From NCBI RefSeq assembly GCF_029870285.1, contig NZ_JACSYA010000006.1, positions 62,001 through 126,000 of the forward strand: DNA of 64,000 nucleotides. The letters are read 5' to 3'. Shown piece by piece: positions 46,323 through 55,520 of this stretch. A program made the translations under genes and the position numbers. The notes beneath the pieces were generated by a model. It searched no databases. It was given only the letters and a program-made list of their open reading frames with translations, and was not told where the DNA came from. This DNA comes from Delftia sp. PS-11. GTDB lineage: Bacteria > Pseudomonadota > Gammaproteobacteria > Burkholderiales > Burkholderiaceae_C. Positions within the stretch are counted from its first letter, which is position 1. Every line of letters starts with the position of its first letter.

Positions 46323-47249
46323 ATGCACTTCGACCTGACCGATCTGCGCCTTTTCGTGCATGCCGCCGAGCAAGGCAGCCTCACACGCGCCTCCGAGAGA
46401 CAGCATCTGTCCCTGGCTGCGGCCAGCCTGCGCATCAAATCCCTGGAAGAGCAATCGGGCCTGCAGCTGCTGTACCGCGAGGCGCGCGGCGTGCGCCCCA
46501 CCCCCGCTGGCGAGGCCTTTCTGCACCATGCGCGCGGCCTGCTGCTGCAGACCGACCAGCTGCACCACGATCTGCAGGAATACAGTGCCGGCCTGCGCGG
46601 CCATGTGCGCGTGTTCGCCAATACCACGGCCGTCACCGACTTTCTGCCCGAGATCCTGCCGGCCTTCCTGTCCGCCCATCCGCGCGTGAACGTGGACCTG
46701 CAGGAGCGGCCCAACGCAGAGATCGCGCGGGGCGTGCTCGATGGCCGCGCCGACCTGGGCATCGTGGCGGGGCAGATCGATACTTTGGGCCTGCAGGCCA
46801 TTCACTTCAGCACCGACCGCCTGGTGCTGGCCACGCCGCGCAGCCACCGCTTTGCGCGGCGCAAGCGCATTGCCTTCGCCGAGACACTGGACGAGGACGC
46901 CATCGGCATGCAGCAAGGCAGCACGCTGCAGACCTTCCTGGCCGGCGTGACCGAGCGCCTGGGCAAACCCATGAAGCTGCGCATACAGCTGTCGAGCTTC
47001 GACGCCATGTGCCGCATGATCGGCGCAGGCGTGGGCATCGGCATCGTCCCCGAGAGCGCGGCGCGCCGCAACCGCGACAGCATGCGGCTGGCGCTGATCG
47101 ATCTGACCGATGCCTGGAGCGTGCGCGAACGCTACATCCTCGTGCGCGATCAGGCGCGGCTGCCGCGCTACGCCCGCGCGCTGATCGAGGAGCTGCAGGC
47201 GTATTACACAGGCTCAGGCGCGGGCGCTGCCAGCGGTGCCAGGCCTTGA
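46323..47249 (+). CDS. LysR-family regulator
   Basis: A 308-residue LysR protein: DNA-binding domain about 1-62 (LTRASERQHLSLAAASLRIK) and effector domain about 90-290. The recognition helix reads LSLAAASLRIKSLEE, a subgroup often found next to Bug receptors. It is divergent from the Bug-PaaI unit and presumably controls it. Its last 46 bp overlap the converging GNAT gene. Confidence 0.92.
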   Translation: MHFDLTDLRLFVHAAEQGSLTRASERQHLSLAAASLRIKSLEEQSGLQLLYREARGVRPTPAGEAFLHHARGLLLQTDQLHHDLQEYSAGLRGHVRVFANTTAVTDFLPEILPAFLSAHPRVNVDLQERPNAEIARGVLDGRADLGIVAGQIDTLGLQAIHFSTDRLVLATPRSHRFARRKRIAFAETLDEDAIGMQQGSTLQTFLAGVTERLGKPMKLRIQLSSFDAMCRMIGAGVGIGIVPESAARRNRDSMRLALIDLTDAWSVRERYILVRDQARLPRYARALIEELQAYYTGSGAGAASGARP

Positions 47250-47947
47250 GTCAGAGCTGACAAAGACTGCCGCTGCCTGCCCTGTGCATCGAAATTGCCA
47301 GGCTCCAGCCAGCGCTGCAAGGCAGCGCGCAGCGCCGGCCATTCGCGGTCGATGATGGAATACCAGGCGGTGTCGCGGCTGCGGCCCTTGTAGACCACGG
47401 CCTGGCGGAACAGGCCCTCGAACTGAAAGCCCAGGCGGGCCGCTGCCGCGCGCGACGGGGCATTGAGGCTGTCGCATTTCCATTCATAGCGGCGGTAGCC
47501 CAGCTCGTCGAACACGCGCTGCATCAGCAGAAACTGGGCCTCGGTCGCGGCGCGCGTGCGCTTGAGCAGCGGTGAATAGCACACATAGCCCACCTCTGCC
47601 ACGCCATTGGCCTGATCGATGCGCATCAGGCCCACCGAACCGGTGGCGCGGCCCGTTTGCAGATCGATGATGGCATGGTGCAGCGGATCTTCGCTGGCCT
47701 CGGCGGCTTCGGCAAACTGGAGAAAGGCACGGGCATCGGCAAACGGGCCGACGGGCATGTAGGTCCAGTCACCGCCATCGGGCGCCTGGCTGAATGCCGC
47801 GTACAGATCGGCACCATGCCGCCCGGCGGACAGTGGCTCCAGACGGCAGTAGTGACCCTGGGCAGGGGTGCGCGGCGGGCGCTGGCGTGGCGTCCAGTCC
47901 GGCAGGGCCGGTCCTACGGGCTGATCAGGGATGGCAGTGGCAGGCAT
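47204..47947 (-). CDS. GNAT acetyltransferase, RimJ/RimL type
   Basis: A 247-residue protein with a GNAT domain at about 30-205 (LEPLSAGRHGADLY, SVGLMRIDQANGVAEVGYV, NAPSRAAAARLGFQFEGLFR). The middle matches the RimJ/RimL N-acetyltransferase subfamily, which acetylates protein N-termini or small amines. The C-terminal 40 residues are not conserved-looking. It lies 21 bp after cobT and overlaps the converging LysR gene by 46 bp. Confidence 0.88.
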   Translation of the reverse strand: MPATAIPDQPVGPALPDWTPRQRPPRTPAQGHYCRLEPLSAGRHGADLYAAFSQAPDGGDWTYMPVGPFADARAFLQFAEAAEASEDPLHHAIIDLQTGRATGSVGLMRIDQANGVAEVGYVCYSPLLKRTRAATEAQFLLMQRVFDELGYRRYEWKCDSLNAPSRAAAARLGFQFEGLFRQAVVYKGRSRDTAWYSIIDREWPALRAALQRWLEPGNFDAQGRQRQSLSALTQGLAPLAAPAPEPV

Positions 47948-47968
47948 ACGGGGACTCCTGTCAGAAAC

Positions 47969-49090
47969 TCATGGCGCATCGGCCGGCTCCGGGCCACCGG
48001 CCCGTGTGCTCACGCCGGCCTGGGCAAAGCTGGCCATTTCGGCCAGCATGGCGCAGGCAGACACCAGCAGGGGCCAGGCCAGCGCAGCGCCCGATCCTTC
48101 GCCCAGGCGAAGCTGCCAGTCCAGCAGGGGCTCGGCCTGCAGGTGCGCCAGCATGCGCGTATGGCCGGGCTCGCCCGAGCGGTGCGAAAACACGCAACGC
48201 TCCAGCACGGCAGGCTGCAGGCGGCTGGCCACGAGCACGGCAGCCGTGGTGATGAAGCCATCGACGACAATGACCCGCCGCTGTGCAGCGGCCTGCAGCA
48301 CTGCGCCCACCATGGTCGCCACCTCGAAGCCCCCCATGGCGGCAAGCGCCTGCAGCGGTTCGGTGGCCTGCGCATGCCGCTGCAGCACCTGCTGCAGCAC
48401 GCCGATCTTGCGCTCCAGCCCGCCGGCATCCAGGCCGGTGCCCGCGCCGGTCACCTCGGCCAGCGGCTCGCCGCACAGCTGCGCCAGCAACAGCGAAGCG
48501 CAGGAGGTGTTGCCAATGCCCATCTCGCCCAGCAGCAGCGCGTTGCCGGGCAACTGGCTCACCAGGGCCATGCCATTGCGCAAGGCCATGGTGCATTCAG
48601 CAGCCGTCATAGCCGCCTCCTGGCTGCTGTCGCGCGTGCCATAGCCAAGCTTGCGGCGCCACAGCCGGGGCTGGCCGGGCTGCGGCAGCTTGTCGTCAGG
48701 GTCCTGCTCGCGCGGCGCGAAATCGCGTGCCACGCCGCAATCGACCACGTTCAGCGCCAGGCCATGCTGGCGGGCCAGCACGCTGACGGCGGCACCGCCC
48801 GCCAGAAAGTTCTCGACCATCTGCCAGGTCACGTCCACCGGATAGGCCGACACCCCGCGCGCGGCCAGGCCATGGTCGGCGGCAAACACCAGCATCTGCG
48901 GCTGCTCCAGGCGCGGCACTTCATCGCCCAGGATGCAGGCAATGCGCAGTGCCAGCTGCTCCAGCCGGCCCAGCGCGCCCAGCGGCTTCGTCTTGTGGTC
49001 GATGGCATGCTGCACACGCTGCGCGAAGGCTGCGTCGTGCAGGCTGGCAATCAGCGGAATGGACTCATGGGAAGACGGCTGTGGATTCAT
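47969..49090 (-). CDS. cobT: Nicotinate-nucleotide-dimethylbenzimidazole phosphoribosyltransferase
   Basis: Activates 5,6-dimethylbenzimidazole for the lower ligand of cobalamin. The 373-residue protein has DHKTKPLGALGRLE, the nucleotide-site FAADHGLA, LLGEMGIGNTS, and the catalytic glutamate in LGEGSGAAL. An alternative start at 49111 adds 7 residues. There is no other cobalamin gene nearby and I see no cobalamin riboswitch in the 134 bp upstream. It is divergent from the GntR regulator. Confidence 0.94.
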   Translation of the reverse strand: MNPQPSSHESIPLIASLHDAAFAQRVQHAIDHKTKPLGALGRLEQLALRIACILGDEVPRLEQPQMLVFAADHGLAARGVSAYPVDVTWQMVENFLAGGAAVSVLARQHGLALNVVDCGVARDFAPREQDPDDKLPQPGQPRLWRRKLGYGTRDSSQEAAMTAAECTMALRNGMALVSQLPGNALLLGEMGIGNTSCASLLLAQLCGEPLAEVTGAGTGLDAGGLERKIGVLQQVLQRHAQATEPLQALAAMGGFEVATMVGAVLQAAAQRRVIVVDGFITTAAVLVASRLQPAVLERCVFSHRSGEPGHTRMLAHLQAEPLLDWQLRLGEGSGAALAWPLLVSACAMLAEMASFAQAGVSTRAGGPEPADAP

Positions 49091-49224
49091 GATGCAAAAG
49101 GTCGTGTCCATGGCCCTGCTGCGGGCCTGTGCACACGATTGTGCGCCCGAAATCACGGCGCGGCCCCTGCGCAGGCGGTACGCCAGCCGCTGGCACGCAC
49201 GGTGTTCTGAGACAATGCGTCCAC

Positions 49225-50013
49225 ATGTTCTCCCACGCACCACACCCCCCTGCGGTTTCGTTTTCGGCCGTGCAGCCCGGTCTCAAGCTGGCGGACCAGG
49301 TTGCCCAGCAACTGGAGGCCCGCATTCGCTCGGGCGAACTGCAGCCGGGCCAGAAGCTGCCGACCGAGGCGGAGCTGGTGCAGCAGCTCGAAGTCAGCCG
49401 CACCGTGGTGCGCGAGGCCATCTCGCGGCTGAAGTCGCGCCATCTGGTCGAGTCCCGCCAGGGCAGCGGCATGTATGTGAAGGCCGCCGGCATCGAGCCG
49501 CTGGACTTCGGCCTGTCCGCTGCCGGCAAGAACGCCGTGATCCAGATCGCCGAAGTGCGCCGGGCACTGGAGGCCGAAGTCGCCGAACTGGCCGCAGGAC
49601 GACGCAGCGAGCAGGACATGCAGCGCATACGCCAGGCCGAGGACACGCTGGCCGAAGCCGTTCGCCAGGGCCGCGACGGCGTGGAAGAAGACATGGCCTT
49701 CCACCGCGCGATTGCCCAGGCCTCGGGCAACCCTTTCCTGATCAGCACGCTGGACTACATGTCGCAGTTCCTGCGCAGCGCGATGCGCATCACGCGCGCC
49801 AACGAAGCGCGGCGCGATGACTTCGCGCAGGCGGTCGAGCAGGAGCACCATGGCATCGTGATGGCCATCGAGGCCGGCGACCCCCTGGCAGCGCGCCAGG
49901 CAGCAGCACGCCACATGGGCAATGCCATCGCCCGCATTCAGCAGGCGGATGCCAGCTTCTGGGCACAGGACGGCGAACGCCTGGCGCGTGACATTCTGGC
50001 CGCCAAGCCCTGA
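49225..50013 (+). CDS. FadR-subfamily GntR regulator of the tetronate operon
   Basis: A 262-residue regulator with an N-terminal winged helix (about 18-85, LPTEAELVQQLEVSRTVVREA) and a C-terminal FCD ligand domain (about 105-240) carrying the D/H metal-type residues in DMAFHRAIA and AARHM. It precedes the tetronate genes on the same strand and should repress them until threonate/erythronate or an intermediate binds. The start at 49225 is chosen because it directly precedes family-like sequence; it faces cobT. Confidence 0.9.
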   Translation: MFSHAPHPPAVSFSAVQPGLKLADQVAQQLEARIRSGELQPGQKLPTEAELVQQLEVSRTVVREAISRLKSRHLVESRQGSGMYVKAAGIEPLDFGLSAAGKNAVIQIAEVRRALEAEVAELAAGRRSEQDMQRIRQAEDTLAEAVRQGRDGVEEDMAFHRAIAQASGNPFLISTLDYMSQFLRSAMRITRANEARRDDFAQAVEQEHHGIVMAIEAGDPLAARQAAARHMGNAIARIQQADASFWAQDGERLARDILAAKP

Positions 50014-50113
50014 CGCCCGGCTCCTGAACACACGCCGGCACTTGCGGCAGCGCCATGCAGGCATGGGGATGCACCAGCATGTGCGCATGCTTGTCTCCTG
50101 CAAGGGTTTTCAC

Positions 50114-50155
50114 TTAGTTTTGAATTTCACTAAATTTGTATGATGACCTGATGAC
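50114..50155. promoter_or_regulatory. Candidate operators before otnC
   Basis: An inverted repeat TTAGT-N10-ACTAA (50114-50133) and, right after it, a direct repeat of GATGAC (50142-50147 and 50150-50155) lie in an AT-rich part of the 190-bp gap between the GntR gene and otnC. These are plausible operator and promoter elements. Confidence 0.45.
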
Positions 50156-50203
50156 ATTATCAGAAGTCAATATCTTTCGTTCCATGGGCAAAGGGCTGCG
50201 TCC

Positions 50204-50848
50204 ATGAGCAAGGAATCCCGTATCCGCGAGCAGATCTGCGCCGTTGGCGCCAGCCTCTACCAGCGCGGCCATGCGGTGGGCACCGCAGGCAACATCAGCG
50301 CCCGGCTGGATGACGGCTGGCTGATCACGCCCACCGATGCCTGCCTGGGCCGGCTCGATCCGGCCGAGCTGTCCAAGGTCGATGGCCAGGGCCAGTGGGT
50401 TTCTGGCCTGCAGCCCTCCAAGACCCTGGCGCTGCACCGTGACATCTATGGCGCAGACCATGGGGCGCGCGGCATTGTTCACACGCACTCCACCCATCTC
50501 GTGGCACTGACGCTGGCTGGCGTCTGGCGCGAGGACGAGGTGCTGCCGCCCATCACCCCCTACCAGGTGATGAAGGCCGGGCGCATTCCACTGGTCCGCT
50601 ACCGCCGCCCTGGCGACCCCCAGGCCGCCGCCGAGGTCGCTGCGCTGGCAGGCCAGGGCCAGGTGCGCGGCGCGCTGTTCGAGCGGCTGGGCCCTGTGGT
50701 CTGGGAGCGCTCGGTGGCCCATGCCAGCTACGCCTTGGAAGAACTGGAAGAGACCGCGAGGCTCTGGCTGATGAGCCAGCCGCGCCCGCAGCCGCTGGAG
50801 CCGGCTGCCATCGAAGAGCTGCGCACCGCTTTCGGCGCGCGCTACTGA
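50204..50848 (+). CDS. otnC: 3-oxo-tetronate 4-phosphate decarboxylase
   Basis: Class II aldolase-fold enzyme of 214 residues that decarboxylates 3-oxo-tetronate 4-phosphate to dihydroxyacetone phosphate, the last step of four-carbon acid sugar breakdown. Visible motifs: GTAGNISARL (phosphate binding) and the metal site VHTHSTH. Length matches OtnC. Alone it could be taken for a fuculose-phosphate aldolase, but the otnK/otnI/ltnD/denD context fixes the role. Confidence 0.92.
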   Translation: MSKESRIREQICAVGASLYQRGHAVGTAGNISARLDDGWLITPTDACLGRLDPAELSKVDGQGQWVSGLQPSKTLALHRDIYGADHGARGIVHTHSTHLVALTLAGVWREDEVLPPITPYQVMKAGRIPLVRYRRPGDPQAAAEVAALAGQGQVRGALFERLGPVVWERSVAHASYALEELEETARLWLMSQPRPQPLEPAAIEELRTAFGARY

Positions 50849-50957
50849 CCGCCTGTCACCCGAGGCAGCACCCTCACTGCTGCCCTTTTTTCACCACAAC
50901 CACAGCCGCGCAACCGCCAGGCGGTGCACAAGCGGCGTATTCCGGAGACCCTGCCCA

Positions 50958-52274
50958 ATGACGACCAGCGAAAACGCGGCCCGCACGCCGCCATCGGACC
51001 CCGTGGAGACAGCACGCGCCTATGCCAAGGTGTTCTGGCGGCTCGTGCCTTTTCTCATGCTGTGCTATGTGATTGCCTACCTGGACCGCGTCAACGTCGG
51101 CTTTGCCAAGCTGCAGATGTCGCAGGATCTGGGCTTCAGCGAAACCGTGTTCGGGCTGGGCGCGGGCGTGTTCTTCATCGGCTATTTCCTGTTCGAGGTG
51201 CCCAGCAACCTGCTGATGCACCGCCTGGGCGCACGCATCTGGATCGCGCGCATCATGATTACCTGGGGCATCCTGTCGGCACTGTTCATGTTCGTCGAGA
51301 CGCCAACGGGCTTTTATATCCTTCGCTTCCTGCTGGGGCTGGCCGAGGCGGGTTTCTATCCCGGCGTCATCCTGTACCTGACCTACTGGTACCCGGCCCA
51401 CCGGCGCGCCAAGATCGTGGCGCTGTTCATGTCGGCGATTCCGGTCGCAGGCATTTTCGGCAACCCGCTGTCGGGCTGGATCATGGAGGCTTTCCATGGC
51501 GACAACGGCCTGGCGGGCTGGCAATGGATGTTCCTGATCGAGGCCATTCCGGCCGTACTGATCGGCATCGTGACCATCCTGTATCTGGACAACGGCATCG
51601 CCAGCGCCAGGTGGCTGACCGATGCGCAAAAGCAGTTGCTGGCCCGCGAGATCGAGATCGACCAGCAGCAGGCCGGCACCCAGCAGCACTCGCTCAAGGC
51701 GGTGTTCAGCGATCGCCGCGTCTGGTGGATGTGCCTGATCTATTTCGCCTTTGTCGCAGGCCAGTACGGACTGACGTTCTGGATGCCCACGCTGATCAAG
51801 TCCACGGGCGTCACGGGCGCGCTGAAGATCGGCCTGCTCAGTGCCATTCCTTTCCTGTGCGCCATCGTGGTGATGAATGTGCTGGGCCACAGCGCCGACC
51901 GGCGGCGCGAGCGCCGCTGGCATCTGATCGTGCCCGCGCTGATGGGTGCCGTGGGCTTTGCCATGACGGCCCTGTTTGCCGACAACACGGCCATCTCCCT
52001 GGTTTTCCTGTCCATGGCCGCAGCGGGTGTGCTGACCTGCGCGCCGCTGTTCTGGTCCCTGCCGACGGCATTTCTCACGGGGACAGCTGCAGCGGCAGGC
52101 ATCGCCATCGTCAACTCGGTGGGCAATCTGGCCGGTTTTGCCAGTCCCTACATGATCGGCTACCTCAAGGACCTGACCCAGTCCACGCAGGCCGGCATGT
52201 TCGTGCTGGCTGGGGTGCTGGTCATCGGCGCCATCGCCGTATGGCTCACCCCCGCCAGGATGGTGAACCGCTGA
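50958..52274 (+). CDS. MFS transporter, anion:cation symporter type
   Basis: A 438-residue, 12-helix major facilitator permease of the ACS (sugar-acid/tartrate-type) family: YLDRVNVGFAKLQM in helix 1, then GYFLFEVPSNLLMHRLGAR and a WYPAHRRAK loop. Position inside the tetronate operon points to uptake of L-threonate and/or D-erythronate. Related operons use TRAP or other carriers, so the choice of an ACS permease is a local feature. Confidence 0.92.
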   Translation: MTTSENAARTPPSDPVETARAYAKVFWRLVPFLMLCYVIAYLDRVNVGFAKLQMSQDLGFSETVFGLGAGVFFIGYFLFEVPSNLLMHRLGARIWIARIMITWGILSALFMFVETPTGFYILRFLLGLAEAGFYPGVILYLTYWYPAHRRAKIVALFMSAIPVAGIFGNPLSGWIMEAFHGDNGLAGWQWMFLIEAIPAVLIGIVTILYLDNGIASARWLTDAQKQLLAREIEIDQQQAGTQQHSLKAVFSDRRVWWMCLIYFAFVAGQYGLTFWMPTLIKSTGVTGALKIGLLSAIPFLCAIVVMNVLGHSADRRRERRWHLIVPALMGAVGFAMTALFADNTAISLVFLSMAAAGVLTCAPLFWSLPTAFLTGTAAAAGIAIVNSVGNLAGFASPYMIGYLKDLTQSTQAGMFVLAGVLVIGAIAVWLTPARMVNR

Positions 52275-52323
52275 GCGACTCGCCTGCCCATTTCACAAGC
52301 ATCCAACCCCAAGTTCACGCCAC

Positions 52324-53304
52324 ATGAAAGTACTGATTACCGGCGGCGCCGGATTCCTGGGCCAGCGGCTGGCCCGCAAGCTGATCGACAAAGGCACGCT
52401 GCGGCTGCAAGGCGGCGACTGGCCCATCCACCAGATCGACCTGCTCGATGTCGTGGCCGCCGATACCCTGGGCGATGCCCGTGTGCGCTGCCTGGTGGGC
52501 GATATCGCCGACCCGCAGGTGCTGCGCAGCGCCATCTCCAGGGACACTGCCGTGGTCTTTCACCTGGCCGCCGTGGTCAGCGGCCAGGCCGAGGCCGATT
52601 TTGACCTGGGCATGCGCATCAACTTCGATGCCTCGCGCGCCCTGCTGGAGACCTGCCGCACGCTGGGCCACGCGCCGCGCGTGGTCTTCACCAGTTCGGT
52701 CGCCGTGTATGGCGGCGCGCTGCCTGCGACGGTGCGAGACGATACGGCGCTCAACCCCCAGTCCTCATACGGCACGCAAAAGGCCATGGCCGAGCTGCTG
52801 CTGGCCGACTACACGCGGCGCGGCTTCGTCGATGGCCGCGTGCTGCGCCTGCCCACCATCAGCGTGCGCCCTGGCCGGCCCAATGCGGCGGCTTCCTCGT
52901 TCGCCAGCGGCATCGTGCGCGAGCCGCTGCATGGCGAAGCGGCCACCTGCCCTGTGGCGCCCGATACACGCCTGTGGCTGCTGTCGCCGCGCCGCGCCGT
53001 CGAGGCCCTGGTGGCGGGCTGCGAGCTTGATGCCGCCGCACTGGCAGACCGCCGCCCCATCAACCTGCCGGGCGTGTCGGTGAGCGCAGGCGCAATGGTC
53101 GATGCCCTGCGCGAAGTGGCCGGCGATGCCGTGGCCAGCCGCGTGGCATGGCAGCCCGACGAACGGATCGAGCGCATCGTCGGCAGCTGGCCGGGCTGCT
53201 GGGATACCGGCCGCGCCGAGCGGCTGGGCCTGTGCGGCGACGAAGACTTCCGCGCAATTGTGCGCGCCTATATCACTGACGATCTGACAGCCTCCACGCA
53301 ATGA
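52324..53304 (+). CDS. denD: D-erythronate dehydrogenase
   Basis: NAD-dependent extended short-chain dehydrogenase of 326 residues that oxidises D-erythronate at C2. Motifs: GGAGFLG (7-13), HLAAVVSG, SSVAVYG, the catalytic Tyr/Lys in SYGTQKA, and a C-terminal FxxIVxxxI-type ending. Sequence pattern matches DenD. It overlaps ltnD by 4 bp (ATGA). A second DenD-like gene lies at 56846-57814 on the other strand. Confidence 0.9.
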   Translation: MKVLITGGAGFLGQRLARKLIDKGTLRLQGGDWPIHQIDLLDVVAADTLGDARVRCLVGDIADPQVLRSAISRDTAVVFHLAAVVSGQAEADFDLGMRINFDASRALLETCRTLGHAPRVVFTSSVAVYGGALPATVRDDTALNPQSSYGTQKAMAELLLADYTRRGFVDGRVLRLPTISVRPGRPNAAASSFASGIVREPLHGEAATCPVAPDTRLWLLSPRRAVEALVAGCELDAAALADRRPINLPGVSVSAGAMVDALREVAGDAVASRVAWQPDERIERIVGSWPGCWDTGRAERLGLCGDEDFRAIVRAYITDDLTASTQ

Positions 53305-54209
53305 ACACCACCACCTCCTCCCCCCGCGCCGTTGGCGTGATCGGCCTGGGCGCCATGGGCGCAGGCATGGCGCAAAGCCTGCGCCGCGCAGGCCACCACG
53401 TCCACGCCTACGATGTGCGCCCCGAGGCGGCTACCGCCTTCGCTGCCCAGGGTGGCACGGCCTGCGCCACGCTGGCGGACATGGCCGCGGCCTGCGGCAT
53501 CATCGTCAGCGTGGTTGTCAACGCGCGGCAGACAGAGTCCGTGCTGTTCGGCGAAGGGGGGCTTGCGGCCTCGCTGCGCCCGGGTTCTGTCTTCATCATG
53601 TGCTCGACCGTGGACCCCAACTGGTCCATCGCGCTGGAGGCGCGGCTGCAGGCGCTGGGCGTGCACTATCTGGATGCGCCCATCTCGGGCGGTGCGGCCA
53701 AGGCTGCGGCAGGCCAGATGACCATGATGACGGCAGGCCGCCCCGAGGCCTATGACGCCTGCGCGGACGTGCTGCAGGCCATGGCTGGCAAGGTCTACCG
53801 CCTGGGCAGCAGCGCGGGCGCGGGCAGCAAGGTCAAGATCATCAACCAGCTGCTGGCCGGCGTGCATATCGCGGCGGCCGCCGAGGCCATGGCCCTGGGC
53901 CTGCGCGAGGGCGTGGATGCAGCGGCGCTGTACGAGGTCATCACCCACAGCGCCGGCAACAGCTGGATGTTCGAAAACCGCATGGCCCATGTGCTGGCAG
54001 GCGACTACACGCCGCTGTCGGCGGTGGATATCTTCGTCAAGGACCTGGGGCTGGTGCTGGACACCGCGCGCCACAGCAGCTTCCCGCTGCCGCTGGCTTC
54101 GACGGCGCACCAGATGTTCATGCAGGCATCGGTGGCCGGGCATGGCCGCGAGGATGACAGTGCCGTGATCAAGATTTTCCCAGGCATCAACCTGCCGGAG
54201 GCCGCATGA
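53301..54209 (+). CDS. ltnD: L-threonate dehydrogenase
   Basis: Beta-hydroxyacid dehydrogenase of 302 residues that oxidises L-threonate to the 2-oxo acid with NAD. Visible: GLGAMGAGMA cofactor loop near residue 14, DAPISGG substrate motif, KIINQLLAG with the catalytic lysine, and a C-terminal KDLGLVLD helix. Its start and stop both lie in ATGA overlaps with denD and otnK. Confidence 0.92.
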   Translation: MNTTTSSPRAVGVIGLGAMGAGMAQSLRRAGHHVHAYDVRPEAATAFAAQGGTACATLADMAAACGIIVSVVVNARQTESVLFGEGGLAASLRPGSVFIMCSTVDPNWSIALEARLQALGVHYLDAPISGGAAKAAAGQMTMMTAGRPEAYDACADVLQAMAGKVYRLGSSAGAGSKVKIINQLLAGVHIAAAAEAMALGLREGVDAAALYEVITHSAGNSWMFENRMAHVLAGDYTPLSAVDIFVKDLGLVLDTARHSSFPLPLASTAHQMFMQASVAGHGREDDSAVIKIFPGINLPEAA

Positions 54210-55492
54210 CACTGCTTCTGGGCTGTATCGCCGACGACTTCACGGGGGCCACCGATCTGGCCAACAATCTGGTGCGCGCGGGCATGCGCGTGGTGCAGAG
54301 CATCGGCGTGCCCTGCGGTCCGGTGGACGAGGGGGTGGACGCCGTCGTGGTCGCGCTCAAGTCGCGCACCATTGCGCCGCGCGAAGCCGTTGCGCAATCG
54401 CTGCACGCACTGCAGTGGCTGCGCAGCCAGGGCACCGCTGGCCGCGCCGTGCAGATCTACTTCAAGTACTGCTCGACCTTCGACAGCACGCCGCAAGGCA
54501 ATATCGGCCCCGTGACCGAGGCGCTGATGCAGGCGCTGGACTGCGACTTCACGATTGCCACTCCGGCTTTTCCGGACAACCAGCGCACGGTTTTCAAGGG
54601 CCATCTGTTCGTGGGGGAGCAGTTGCTCAGCGACAGCGGCATGCGCAGCCACCCGCTCACGCCCATGACCGATGCCAACCTCGTGCGCGTGCTGCAGGCG
54701 CAGACGCGCCGCAAGGTGGGACTGATCGACCATGTGGCCGTGGCCGCAGGAGAGGCCGCCATCCGCGCGCGCATCGCGGCGCTGCGGGCCGAAGGCGTGG
54801 GCATTGCGATTGTCGATGCCGTGTCCAATGATGACCTGCTGCGCCTGGGCCCGGCACTGGCAGGCATGCCGCTGGTCACGGCAGGTTCGGGCGTGGCGAT
54901 TGCCCTGCCGGCGAACTTCGGCCTGCAGCCGACGCCCCAGGCCGCCGCCCTGCCCCCTGCGGTGGGCCTGCAGGCCGTGGTCTCGGGCAGTTGCTCCGTG
55001 GCCACCCGTGCCCAGGTCGCGCATTTCATTGCCTCGGGCCGCCCGGCGCTGGCCCTGGACCCGCTGCGCCTGGCAGCAGGCGAGGATGAGGCAGGCAGGG
55101 CGCTGGCATGGGCCGGCCAGCACCTCGCCAGCGGCCCCGTGCTGGTGTATTCGACCGCCGAATCTTCGGCGGTGCAAGCCGTTCAGGCCCGCCTGGGCGT
55201 GGAGCAGGCCGGAGCACTGGTCGAGCAGGCGCTGGCCGCCGTGGCAAAGGGCCTGGCCGGGATGGGCGTGCGCCAGCTGGTCGTGGCTGGCGGCGAAACC
55301 TCGGGCGCCTGCGTGCAGGCGCTGCAGATCGCGCAGATGCGCATCGGTCCGCAGATCGACCCCGGCGTGCCCTGGTGCCATGCGGCATCGCCCGTAGCCC
55401 CCCAGGGGCTGCACATCACGCTCAAGTCCGGCAATTTCGGCACGGCGGACTTCTTCACCAAGGCGTTTGCCGCGCTCGCGGTGACACACTAG
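54206..55492 (+). CDS. otnK: 3-oxo-tetronate kinase
   Basis: Four-carbon acid sugar kinase of the former DUF1537 family, 428 residues: N-terminal sugar-binding domain beginning [18 protein letters not shown] and C-terminal nucleotide-binding domain with GGETSGACV. It phosphorylates 3-oxo-tetronate at C4. It overlaps ltnD by 4 bp and precedes otnI by 28 bp. Confidence 0.93.
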   Translation: MTLLLGCIADDFTGATDLANNLVRAGMRVVQSIGVPCGPVDEGVDAVVVALKSRTIAPREAVAQSLHALQWLRSQGTAGRAVQIYFKYCSTFDSTPQGNIGPVTEALMQALDCDFTIATPAFPDNQRTVFKGHLFVGEQLLSDSGMRSHPLTPMTDANLVRVLQAQTRRKVGLIDHVAVAAGEAAIRARIAALRAEGVGIAIVDAVSNDDLLRLGPALAGMPLVTAGSGVAIALPANFGLQPTPQAAALPPAVGLQAVVSGSCSVATRAQVAHFIASGRPALALDPLRLAAGEDEAGRALAWAGQHLASGPVLVYSTAESSAVQAVQARLGVEQAGALVEQALAAVAKGLAGMGVRQLVVAGGETSGACVQALQIAQMRIGPQIDPGVPWCHAASPVAPQGLHITLKSGNFGTADFFTKAFAALAVTH

Positions 55493-55520
55493 GCGCCCTC
55501 CCCTGACAGAAAGAGTTTCC

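Noticed and set aside
49091..49224. Cobalamin riboswitch before cobT
   Set aside because: The gap is only 134 bp and no B12-box-like or multi-stem structure was recognised.
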